Source of the DNA: Chloroflexota bacterium
Lineage (GTDB): Bacteria > Chloroflexota > Anaerolineae > Promineifilales > Promineifilaceae
Direction: 5' to 3'
Assembly (NCBI GenBank): GCA_030599405.1
Contig: JAUVOB010000093.1
Location: 1 to 6,234, forward strand
DNA length: 6,234 nt
Shown here piece after piece: positions 1 to 6,234 of this stretch (the stretch's first letter is position 1; the number at the start of each line of letters is the position of its first letter). The notes beneath the pieces were generated by a model, which saw only the letters and a list, made by a program, of their open reading frames with translations, was not told where the DNA came from and searched no databases. A program made the position numbers and the translations under genes.

Positions 1-251
1 CTTATCGGTGTCTAGGAGGAGCACGTTGACGTTTATGTCGCCTTCTTCATGCCCGGCCAACGAACGGTCAGGAGAGACGCGGTTCCAGCTTTGGGAACCT
101 CCGCTCTACACTCGCTTATACGGCGAGTGGTAAAGCGTTGTATGCAGTCGTGCGATTGGCATTTCTGCGTGTGCTTCCAGTTTTTCGAGTTGTGAAGCGT
201 GCTCGGCTTGCAGCCCAGGACCAGCCTTCTCCGTCAAAGCCTGTCATCCCC
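1..251 (-). ncRNA. ssrA: Transfer-messenger RNA (tmRNA), 5' portion, 3' end cut by window edge
   Basis: tmRNA rescues stalled ribosomes with SmpB. It enters as an alanyl-tRNA mimic, then supplies a short reading frame that adds a degradation tag. On the minus strand the RNA opens with GGGGAUG (251-245), the 5' acceptor strand, followed by the D-loop-like segment GGCUUUGACGGAG (consensus near GG..UCGACGGG). A typical H-type pseudoknot 1 follows: CGAG (205-202) pairs with CUCG (189-186), interleaved with GCUUC (198-194) pairing with GAAGC (177-173). The tag frame spans 160-116. Its UAA lies in the loop of helix 5, a perfect 7-bp stem (129-123 with 115-109). A further hairpin (GGUUCC 99-94 with GGAACC 86-81) belongs to the downstream pseudoknot domain. 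The remaining pseudoknots and the T-arm/CCA end would lie beyond base 1; 251 nt are visible out of the usual 350 or so. The identity is read from structure and is strong. The exact 5' end is inferred from the acceptor motif. Confidence 0.93.
116..160 (-). other. tmRNA tag-peptide reading frame (ANRTTAYNALPLAV)
   Basis: Fourteen codons plus UAA, beginning with a GCC alanine resume codon just after the A-rich stretch that follows pseudoknot 1. The frame was chosen because it starts with Ala-Asn, has the Ala-Leu-x-Leu-Ala character of tmRNA degrons, and places UAA in the helix 5 loop, as in many bacterial tmRNAs. The stem of helix 5 begins within the last codons. The tag ends Leu-Ala-Val instead of the common Leu-Ala-Ala. 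Other frames give a longer or poorly tag-like peptide, so this one is preferred. The precise resume codon is an inference. Confidence 0.82.
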
Positions 252-261
252 AGACGACCAC

Positions 262-267
262 ATTATA
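262..267 (-). promoter_or_regulatory. -10 box of the ssrA promoter
   Basis: A perfect TATAAT on the minus strand ends 10 bases before the GGGG of the mature tmRNA. Transcription would then start around 255-254 and leave a 3-4 base leader for RNase P to remove, as expected for a tRNA-like 5' end. No good -35 hexamer is visible 16-18 bases upstream. Assignment is by position and consensus only. Confidence 0.7.
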
Positions 268-1643
<1,376 letters not shown>

Positions 1644-1655
1644 CAGGGTAATTTC

Positions 1656-1660
1656 AAGGA
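1656..1660 (+). promoter_or_regulatory. Ribosome binding site deciding the uppP start
   Basis: AAGGA is the only Shine-Dalgarno-like sequence in the tgt-uppP gap. It stands 2 bases before TTG 1663, 5 before TTG 1666 and 8 before GTG 1669. This argues against the furthest upstream TTG and favours GTG 1669 or TTG 1666. Confidence 0.55.
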
Positions 1661-1668
1661 TTTTGTTG

Positions 1669-2481
1669 GTGGGCATCATCGAAGCAATCCTCCTAGGTAT
1701 AATACAGGGGGCGACAGAATTTCTACCGATCTCAAGCTCGGGTCACCTGCTCCTCATCCCCAGTCTCTTCAATCTAGATGAACCAAACCTCAATGCCATC
1801 GCCATGGCCCATCAGGGCACTCTTCTGGCCGTCATCGTTTACTTTCGTCTGGACCTGTGGCAGATCATTTCTTCGGTGTATGACGGTATAAAGACGCGCC
1901 AACCGCTTGCGACCACTCACGCCCGGCTTGGCTGGTACATTGCCGCGGGCTCCATACCGGCGATCATCGCTGGTCTTCTATTTGAGGATATCCTGGAGAA
2001 AGTGCTAACCAATCCTTCAATCGCGGCGGTTTTACTGTTCTGCAACGCGGCCATCCTGGTTCTTGGAGAACGGGCATTGAAAGGTGGAAAGACGCTATCT
2101 ACCATGGCGCTGCCTGATGCCATGGTCATTGGACTGGCTCAGACTCTTGCTCTGCTTCCGGGCATCTCTCGAAGCGGGGTAACCATGTCAACCGGGCTGG
2201 GAAGAAGCTTTGACCGTTCGACAGCAGCCCGCTTTAGCTTTCTGTTGGGCGTACCTGTCATCGCCGGGGCAGGATTACTTGCCGCTCTCGAACTAGCTCG
2301 GGCGCCCGATATTGGCGATCAACTGGGATATCTAGCTGCGACCTTTGTCACTGCTTTTATCGTAGGTTATTTGTGCATATACTTCTTGCTTAGGTGGGTC
2401 AGACGTCACAGTCTGTACATATTCGCCGTTTACAGTGCCCTGGCAGGTTCGATCTATTTACTGATTGAGTGGGTTCGATGA
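1669..2481 (+). CDS. uppP: Undecaprenyl-diphosphate phosphatase (BacA/UppP family)
   Basis: This polytopic inner-membrane enzyme dephosphorylates undecaprenyl pyrophosphate to the monophosphate carrier used for peptidoglycan and other envelope polymers; extra copies confer bacitracin resistance. Family signatures are intact. QGATEFLPISSSGHL near the N-terminus holds the glutamate-rich QxxxE motif and the conserved Ser/His, AHQGTLLAVIVYF follows, and PGISRSGVT in the middle holds the catalytic arginine. Hydrophobic segments run throughout, with the last helices reaching the C-terminal LLIEWVR. Length is about 270 residues, normal for the family. Three in-frame non-ATG starts are adjacent (TTG 1663, TTG 1666, GTG 1669). 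GTG 1669 is chosen because it is 8 bases from AAGGA and gives the usual short N-terminus before the first helix, but TTG 1666 is nearly as good. The gene lies just downstream of tgt and probably shares its promoter. Confidence 0.96.
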   Translation: MGIIEAILLGIIQGATEFLPISSSGHLLLIPSLFNLDEPNLNAIAMAHQGTLLAVIVYFRLDLWQIISSVYDGIKTRQPLATTHARLGWYIAAGSIPAIIAGLLFEDILEKVLTNPSIAAVLLFCNAAILVLGERALKGGKTLSTMALPDAMVIGLAQTLALLPGISRSGVTMSTGLGRSFDRSTAARFSFLLGVPVIAGAGLLAALELARAPDIGDQLGYLAATFVTAFIVGYLCIYFLLRWVRRHSLYIFAVYSALAGSIYLLIEWVR

Positions 2482-2537
2482 GATGACAGAGCTTCTTGTT
2501 TTTCACAAGTCGCAACCGGATGGATGGTCGCATGAAT

Positions 2538-2555
2538 GACAATAATTCTATTGTC
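2538..2555. repeat. Perfect 7-bp inverted repeat downstream of uppP
   Basis: GACAATA (2538-2544), a four-base ATTC loop, and TATTGTC (2549-2555). It lies 56 bases after the uppP stop. As RNA it would be a weak AU-rich hairpin followed by a T-containing but broken tract, so it is a poor intrinsic terminator. As DNA it could be an operator. The function is not established. Confidence 0.5.
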
Positions 2556-2572
2556 CTTTGTGAGTATTTTGA

Positions 2573-2589
2573 TGGATATTGATTATCCA
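2573..2589. repeat. 6-bp inverted repeat overlapping a DnaA-box sequence
   Basis: TGGATA (2573-2578), a five-base TTGAT loop, and TATCCA (2584-2589). It is followed by CAAGGAAGG, not a T tract, so it is not an intrinsic terminator. Its right arm shares bases with the TTATCCACA sequence at 2583-2591. Confidence 0.45.
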
Positions 2590-2591
2590 CA
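2583..2591 (+). promoter_or_regulatory. Perfect consensus DnaA-box sequence
   Basis: TTATCCACA matches the high-affinity E. coli DnaA box exactly. It lies in an AT-rich non-coding gap about 90 bases before the rocD -10 box. A weaker 7-of-9 match (TTTTTCACA) lies at 2499-2507. A site this short turns up by chance about once in twenty windows of this size, so binding is only a possibility. There is no neighbouring dnaA, dnaN or rpmH that would support an origin. Confidence 0.3.
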
Positions 2592-2637
2592 AGGAAGGGT
2601 GGCTTCTGCCTTTGAGAGTTCGCGATCCGAGATATTC

Positions 2638-2655
2638 CCAAGCAAAATTCCTTGG
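2638..2655. repeat. Inverted repeat just upstream of the rocD promoter
   Basis: CCAAG (2638-2642) and CTTGG (2651-2655) flank an 8-base AT-rich centre. The element touches the expected -35 region for the -10 box at 2678, a position typical of an operator or activator site. The half sites are short, so this is weak evidence. Confidence 0.3.
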
Positions 2656-2677
2656 TCATCGAGAGGTAATAAACCGG

Positions 2678-2683
2678 TATAAA
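2678..2683 (+). promoter_or_regulatory. Probable -10 box for rocD
   Basis: TATAAA, preceded by CGG just as the tgt -10 box is. The predicted start of transcription is near 2690-2691, coinciding with an in-frame ATG at 2691 and 24 bases before the ATG with a strong ribosome binding site at 2715. No convincing -35 hexamer is seen; TTGGTC at 2652-2657 is 20 bases away. Confidence 0.5.
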
Positions 2684-2704
2684 TGAAACAATGCCTATCG
2701 CTAT

Positions 2705-2709
2705 AGGAG
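2705..2709 (+). promoter_or_regulatory. Ribosome binding site deciding the rocD start
   Basis: AGGAG stands five bases before ATG 2715, while the in-frame ATG at 2691 has no Shine-Dalgarno sequence. This favours 2715 as the main start and a 397-residue product. Confidence 0.75.
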
Positions 2710-2714
2710 ATACG

Positions 2715-3908
2715 ATGGAGACAAGAGATTATATCGAGCTAGACGACGAGTATAGCGCCCACAATTATCACCCGCTTGACGTGGTTATTAACCGTGCTGA
2801 GGGTGTTTGGGTATATGACGTCGATGGTAACAAGTATTTAGATTGTTTGAGCGCCTATTCTGCGGTAAACCAAGGTCACTGCCATCCCACCATCCTAAAA
2901 GCTGCCAGTGAACAGATGCACCGGGTGACACTCACCTCAAGGGCTTTCCGGAACGACCAGATGGGATCATTTCTGAGGGATCTCTGTGAATTAAGCGGAT
3001 ACGAAATGGCCTTGCCTATGAACACCGGTGCTGAAGCCGTAGAGACCGCGATCAAGGCTGCCCGAAAATGGGGCTATCGCGTCAAAGGAGTTCCCAACGA
3101 TCAAGCAGAGATAATAGTTTGCCATGGTAATTTCCACGGGCGAACAACGACCATAGTTGGATTCTCTTCCGAAGAGTCCTACAAACAGGATTTCGGGCCG
3201 TTTACTCCTGGATTCGTAACCATACCATATGGAGACAGTGCTGCACTCGAGAGGGCGATAACGCCAACAACCGTGGCGTTCTTAGTTGAGCCCATCCAAG
3301 GTGAGGGCGGCGTGATCATACCCCCGGAAGGGTACCTTAGAGATGTAGCCGAAATTTGCCGCAGGAATAAAGTGTTACTGATCGCGGACGAGATACAAAC
3401 AGGCCTGGGGCGTACCGGAGCCTTGTTTGCTTGTGATCATGAAAGTGTGCGACCTGACATCGTTGTAGTCGGTAAAGCGTTGAGCGGCGGTTTTTACCCA
3501 GTGTCAGCAGCTTTAGCAGATAATGAGATCATGGGTTTATTCCAGCCCGGAGACCACGGAAGCACCTTTGGTGGTAATCCTCTCGGGGCCGCTATAGGTC
3601 GGGCTGCCTTAGCCGTGATTACCGATAATGGGCTGGTAGATCAATCCAGAGAGTTGGGCGCTTATTTTAAGGGCCGGCTTGCCAGGGTCGAGAGCGATCA
3701 TATTAAGGAAGTGCGGGGCCAAGGACTCTTTATTGGCGTTGAACTTCACGTGCCTGCCCGGCGATTTTGTGAAGAATTGCAAGAAAGAGGCATTCTCTGC
3801 AAAGAGACTCGCGAAAACGTCATCCGCTTTGCACCACCATTGGTTATAACCAAAGAAGAAATCGATTGGGCCATGACTCATATCGAGCCCGTTCTTATGA
3901 TGGATTAG
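2715..3908 (+). CDS. rocD: Ornithine aminotransferase (ornithine--oxo-acid transaminase)
   Basis: This PLP enzyme transfers the delta-amino group of L-ornithine to 2-oxoglutarate, giving glutamate 5-semialdehyde (which cyclises to pyrroline-5-carboxylate) and glutamate. It links arginine/ornithine breakdown to proline and glutamate. It is a class III, fold-type I aminotransferase. YSAHNYHPLDVV near residue 13 and AYSAVNQGHCHP near 47 are the ornithine-specificity signatures shared with eukaryotic and Bacillus enzymes, and they set it apart from acetylornithine or GABA aminotransferases. Cofactor motifs are NTGAEAVETAIKAAR, HGNFHGRT, EPIQGEGG and the Asp in LLIADEIQTGLGRTG (Asp225). The Schiff-base lysine is Lys254 in VVGKALSGGFYP, followed by STFGGNPLG. 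The 397-residue length is normal. ATG 2715 follows AGGAG at five bases; an in-frame ATG at 2691 would add eight residues (MPIAIGDT) and could serve a leaderless transcript. It appears monocistronic, since the gap to the next gene is 179 bases. Confidence 0.96.
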   Translation: METRDYIELDDEYSAHNYHPLDVVINRAEGVWVYDVDGNKYLDCLSAYSAVNQGHCHPTILKAASEQMHRVTLTSRAFRNDQMGSFLRDLCELSGYEMALPMNTGAEAVETAIKAARKWGYRVKGVPNDQAEIIVCHGNFHGRTTTIVGFSSEESYKQDFGPFTPGFVTIPYGDSAALERAITPTTVAFLVEPIQGEGGVIIPPEGYLRDVAEICRRNKVLLIADEIQTGLGRTGALFACDHESVRPDIVVVGKALSGGFYPVSAALADNEIMGLFQPGDHGSTFGGNPLGAAIGRAALAVITDNGLVDQSRELGAYFKGRLARVESDHIKEVRGQGLFIGVELHVPARRFCEELQERGILCKETRENVIRFAPPLVITKEEIDWAMTHIEPVLMMD

Positions 3909-4011
3909 CGGCAAGAGGTATAGATCCGAAAGCCAGTCTGGCAAGATTGGTAAGCATAACGTCGCCTGCGCTTATTTGATTCATATTTGATCTTCAACAT
4001 CGTAGCTGGCA

Positions 4012-4039
4012 TTGAGCACTGAAATTTCTACTCTATCGT
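4012..4039 (+). promoter_or_regulatory. Weak candidate promoter for the small protein and GH13 pair
   Basis: TTGAGC (4012-4017) and TATCGT (4034-4039) are spaced by 16 bases, each matching four of six consensus positions. A transcript would start near 4046 and include the hairpin at 4053-4074. Nothing better is visible in the 179-base gap after rocD, but the match is weak. Confidence 0.22.
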
Positions 4040-4052
4040 TCATTGCCCTGGT

Positions 4053-4074
4053 CGACCATCATCTTGGTTGGTCG
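4053..4074 (+). repeat. Inverted repeats just before the ribosome binding site at 4077
   Basis: CGACCA (4053-4058) and TGGTCG (4069-4074) form a perfect 6-bp stem with a ten-base loop, ending three bases before the GAGGAG ribosome binding site (4077-4082). The left arm is also part of a 10-base perfect palindrome, TGGTCGACCA (4049-4058). It could be an operator, or an RNA hairpin that tunes translation. It has no T tract, so it is not an intrinsic terminator. Confidence 0.4.
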
Positions 4075-4087
4075 TTGAGGAGATTTC

Positions 4088-4453
4088 ATGGCCAAGATTC
4101 CTGACTTTCTGTTACGGGCATTGTACGTCAAGGGCAGCCTGCGAAACACCGATGACGGATTTGAGTTTCAGATGAAGAATGAATTAGATCCAGTCCGAAT
4201 CATCGGAGCCCGTCCCGTGATGATTGACCGCCGTCCAATTCCATTGGATCAATGCCAGTTCATTCATGGAGAGCACAGAGCCAGGTTCACTGATGTCACA
4301 CCTGAAAAGTCGGTGCTCATGCGAAAGGGGGAAGCTATCGCAGTCCACGTTTCTGGTACGACTTTGGCAACTGGACGTCGAACTCTGGGTATCGATGTGA
4401 TCGTAAAAGACTTGGGTCCTGTCCGCTTTAATGTGAGTGATAAGTTAAGTTAA
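4088..4453 (+). CDS. Small beta-rich protein of unknown function (121 aa)
   Basis: I cannot assign a function. The gene is real: it has a strong GAGGAG ribosome binding site five bases before the ATG, even composition and a regular protein pattern. It begins with a short basic amphipathic helix (IPDFLLRALYVKGSLRN, residues 4-20). Alternating strands follow: DGFEFQMKN at 23-31, IIGARPVMIDRRPIPL at 38-53, a turn at DVTPEKS, AIAVHVSGTTLATG at 83-96, and TLGIDVIVKDLGPVRFNVSD at 99-118. This suggests a small all-beta sandwich. There is no signal peptide, transmembrane segment or catalytic motif; the single Cys56 is not part of a cluster. From memory, similar proteins with SLRNT-DGFEF and LGP-hydrophobic-F-V motifs occur in Chloroflexota. 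The overall pattern also faintly recalls the small DUF6379-type beta subunits of C-glycoside deglycosidases; that is a hypothesis only. It lies 43 bases before the GH13 gene on the same strand, so the two may be co-transcribed. Confidence 0.85.
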   Translation: MAKIPDFLLRALYVKGSLRNTDDGFEFQMKNELDPVRIIGARPVMIDRRPIPLDQCQFIHGEHRARFTDVTPEKSVLMRKGEAIAVHVSGTTLATGRRTLGIDVIVKDLGPVRFNVSDKLS

Positions 4454-4496
4454 CCATCCATGATCATCCAGAGGTTATGTCAAGTATTTAATTGAG

Positions 4497-5993
4497 ATGT
4501 CTGTAATTGTTCCAAAATGGGTGAAAGATGCTGTCTTTTACCAGATTTTTCCTGATCGCTTCGCCAAGAGCGATGCGGTAGCCAAGCCAACCAACATCCA
4601 ACCCTGGGGGTTGCCCCCCACAGCAAGTCATTATCAGGGGGGCGACTTGATGGGAATTGTCGAACGTCTTGATTACCTGACCGACTTGGGTGTCAATGCG
4701 TTGTATCTGAACCCTATCTTTCAATCGGCATCAAACCATCGCTACCATACTCATGATTACTTTCGCGTTGATCCGCTATTGGGGGGAGACCAAGCCCTAC
4801 GAACGCTGATCAAGAAAGCCCACAGCCAAGGTGTTAGAGTTATCCTAGATGGCGTGTTCAATCACGCGAGTCGTGGCTTCTTCCAATTCAACGATATTCT
4901 CGAAAGCGGCAATGCGTCACCGTGGCTAGATTGGTTCAAGATCACGGATTGGCCACTCTCGCCATACAACCTTGAAAAGCCAGCTAACTATGAGAGCTGG
5001 TGGGATCAACGACAGTTACCAAAGTTCAACACAGATAATGCTGAAGTGCGCGAATTCCTTATGAGCGTGGCGGAATACTGGATCAAAGTATTTGACGTTG
5101 ACGGTTGGCGTCTAGATGTGCCAGGTGATATCACTTCGGCAGGTTTCTGGGAGGAATTTCGCCGCCGTACGAAAGCTGTGAATTATGACGCGTATTTGGT
5201 CGGCGAGATATGGCATGAGGCGCCAGAGTGGTTGATGGGAGATAGATTTGACGCCCTGATGAATTACTCCTTAAGCGAGGCGATCATCGCATTTCTTGCC
5301 GGCGACCGAGTTCCGCAAATTTTACTTGAGGGAAAAACCCTGAAACCGTTTCCTCGTATCCAGGCCAAAGAGTTTGGCCGGCGGCTACAGCACCTGCTTG
5401 ATTTGTACGACTGGGAGGTTACTCAGGTTCAGTTCAATCTGGTTGACAGCCATGATACCCCCCGGCTAATCAGCCTGGCTCGCGGAGATGTCACGACCGT
5501 CGAATTGGCTTTGCTCTTACAGATGACTCTCCCTGGAGCACCATGCATTTATTATGGAGATGAAATCGGAATCCGGGGCACCACAGACTATGACTTGCCT
5601 TTCAGAGATACCGACGCGCGCTGGCCCTTCCCTTGGCATGAACGTTCACATTGGAACGAAAAATTGCTGGATTACTTCAAGGTTGCCATCAGCCTTCGCC
5701 ACAAATATCCATCGCTGCGGGGAGGCCGATTTTCGCAAGAACACGCTGAAGGAAGCTGCTTTGTCTTTTCGAGAGGCGGCGGGGGGGAAAGGTTGATCAT
5801 CGGCTTAAATGCTGGCGAATCGAGCACCGAAATCGAGCTTAATGTTGGAGAATACTTCTCCGACGGTTCGACTCTATCAACCGTCTTCGGACCGACTAGC
5901 GAAAGTTACTCGGTTCAAGGGGGTCGACTGACACTGGCGATACCGGCACGAACGGGAGTTGTGCTCGCCCCCGCCAATCAACCAGCCATTTGA
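4497..5993 (+). CDS. GH13 alpha-glucan hydrolase, neopullulanase/cyclomaltodextrinase type, without CBM34
   Basis: A retaining alpha-amylase-superfamily enzyme predicted to hydrolyse maltodextrins, cyclodextrins or pullulan. There is no signal peptide, so it is probably cytoplasmic. The (beta/alpha)8 domain starts at once with PKWVKDAVFYQIFPDRF (residues 6-22). The conserved GH13 regions are all present: DGVFNH (118-123); GWRLDVPGD with Arg205 and nucleophile Asp207; VGEIWH with acid/base Glu237; DSHDTPR with His319 and transition-state stabiliser Asp320; and LPKFN (174-178), the counterpart of the MPKLN motif of the GH13_20 group. A C-terminal beta domain runs from about 405 to 498. Sequence order closely follows Thermoactinomyces TVAII from its barrel onward, but the roughly 120-residue N-terminal CBM34 domain of that group is absent. 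The ATG at 4497 has no good ribosome binding site; GAGG at 4471-4474 is 22 bases away. The start is kept because the family sequence begins here and an in-frame stop lies at 4461. The end overlaps the convergent gene by 16 bases. Exact substrate is not decidable. Confidence 0.93.
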   Translation: MSVIVPKWVKDAVFYQIFPDRFAKSDAVAKPTNIQPWGLPPTASHYQGGDLMGIVERLDYLTDLGVNALYLNPIFQSASNHRYHTHDYFRVDPLLGGDQALRTLIKKAHSQGVRVILDGVFNHASRGFFQFNDILESGNASPWLDWFKITDWPLSPYNLEKPANYESWWDQRQLPKFNTDNAEVREFLMSVAEYWIKVFDVDGWRLDVPGDITSAGFWEEFRRRTKAVNYDAYLVGEIWHEAPEWLMGDRFDALMNYSLSEAIIAFLAGDRVPQILLEGKTLKPFPRIQAKEFGRRLQHLLDLYDWEVTQVQFNLVDSHDTPRLISLARGDVTTVELALLLQMTLPGAPCIYYGDEIGIRGTTDYDLPFRDTDARWPFPWHERSHWNEKLLDYFKVAISLRHKYPSLRGGRFSQEHAEGSCFVFSRGGGGERLIIGLNAGESSTEIELNVGEYFSDGSTLSTVFGPTSESYSVQGGRLTLAIPARTGVVLAPANQPAI

Positions 5994-6234
5994 TCATGCC
6001 AGGTTGAGAGCAATCGATTCTCTCGTTCGTAATCTAGTCCTGCGCGCCATTCATGCTCGGTATCTCGGCTATCGGCCCAGGATACCGTATCTTCGATCGT
6101 TTCCTCGAGTGGCCGAAAGGTGAGACCGGCCGATATCGCTTTCTGCACATTCGTGGCCAGAAGTCCCGCGCTCTCCTCATCACTCAGCCATAGTGGTAGA
6201 TCGCTCCATTCCTCCACTTTCGAGTCAGCCAGGA
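5978..6234 (-). CDS. NAD-dependent epimerase/reductase of the extended SDR family, C-terminal fragment
   Basis: Only the last 84 residues are in the window; the frame stays open to the right edge, so the start is outside. The visible part holds SDLPLWLSDEESAG and then KAISAGLTFRPLEETIEDTVSW, ending in a segment of the form AGLDYERENRLLSTWH. From memory this is the typical tail of extended short-chain dehydrogenase/reductase proteins annotated as NAD-dependent epimerase/dehydratase or reductase: a substrate-domain residue run, 'AGL-FRPL-ETI-DT--W', then 'AGL--ERE--LL--WH'. The Rossmann NAD-binding motif and catalytic YxxxK would lie upstream and cannot be checked. A GTG at 6217 is an internal codon, not the start. 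The stop (TGA at 5980-5978) lies inside the end of the GH13 gene, so the two convergent genes share 16 bases and no room remains for a terminator between them. The substrate is unknown. Confidence 0.85.
   Translation of the reverse strand, partial: LADSKVEEWSDLPLWLSDEESAGLLATNVQKAISAGLTFRPLEETIEDTVSWADSRDTEHEWRAGLDYERENRLLSTWHDQMAG

Noticed and set aside
1..60. Plus-strand AGGAGG followed by ATG near 12-50, suggesting a small gene start
   Set aside because: The interval is inside the tmRNA on the other strand, and no plus-strand frame from it stays open for a meaningful length.
2494..2510. CTTGT-TTTTC-ACAAG hairpin as a terminator for tgt-uppP
   Set aside because: The stem is only five base pairs and the T run is in the loop, not after the stem, so it does not fit an intrinsic terminator.
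2399..2659. Minus-strand 86-residue frame across the end of uppP and the following gap
   Set aside because: Low-complexity composition, no recognised motif and no clear ribosome binding site. It spans palindromes and the likely regulatory region of rocD.
3609..3944. Minus-strand 111-residue frame over the end of rocD
   Set aside because: It is a shadow of conserved rocD codons, with no family signature and no plausible upstream signals.
5778..5788. G-rich run in the GH13 gene as a frameshift site
   Set aside because: The reading frame is intact across it and both sides match the family, so there is no evidence of slippage or a broken gene.
5554..5796. 80-residue plus-strand frame inside the GH13 gene
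   Set aside because: It is a shadow frame. The GH13 frame is continuous through this region, with the conserved IYYGDEIG segment and the C-terminal beta domain.

Overview
The window holds ordinary bacterial chromosome. It carries one partial RNA gene, five complete protein genes and one partial protein gene, with no sign of phage, transposon, CRISPR or other mobile DNA. Base composition is roughly balanced and looks even across the genes. The best guess for the source is an uncultured member of the Chloroflexota. This rests on the layout of the tmRNA 5' domain and on a small protein (4088-4453) of a type I associate from memory with that phylum. The phylum assignment is an inference of moderate to low confidence; 'bacterium' is certain.

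Layout. Positions 1-251 on the minus strand are the 5' two thirds of transfer-messenger RNA (ssrA). The first pseudoknot, the tag reading frame (14 residues ending Leu-Ala-Val) and helix 5 with the tag stop codon in its loop can all be read directly. The tRNA-like 3' end lies outside the window. A divergent spacer (252-515) carries a TATAAT box facing each way, one for ssrA and one for tgt, plus a nested set of inverted repeats of unknown meaning.

Plus strand, 516-2481: tgt (bacterial tRNA-guanine transglycosylase, queuosine pathway) and uppP (undecaprenyl-pyrophosphate phosphatase, lipid carrier recycling) lie about 25 bases apart and look co-transcribed. The tgt -10 box sits so close to its ATG that the mRNA is probably leaderless. 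A 233-base AT-rich gap (2482-2714) follows, with several small palindromes, one perfect DnaA-box sequence and a -10 box for the next gene.

Positions 2715-3908 encode ornithine aminotransferase (rocD), linking ornithine to glutamate semialdehyde, proline and glutamate. After a 179-base gap comes a 121-residue beta-rich protein of unknown function (4088-4453). It is followed 43 bases later by an intracellular GH13 alpha-glucan hydrolase of the neopullulanase/cyclomaltodextrinase type (4497-5993), which lacks the usual N-terminal CBM34 domain. A convergent gene on the minus strand, overlapping the GH13 gene by 16 bases, is the C-terminal end of an extended-SDR NAD-dependent epimerase/reductase that runs off the right edge.

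The genes do not form one pathway. They are housekeeping (translation rescue, tRNA modification, envelope lipid cycle) next to amino-acid and carbohydrate metabolism. I found no convincing new multi-gene system. The points most worth a look are the unusual tmRNA tag, the probable leaderless starts, the small protein paired with a GH13 enzyme lacking CBM34, and the palindrome and DnaA-box cluster upstream of rocD.
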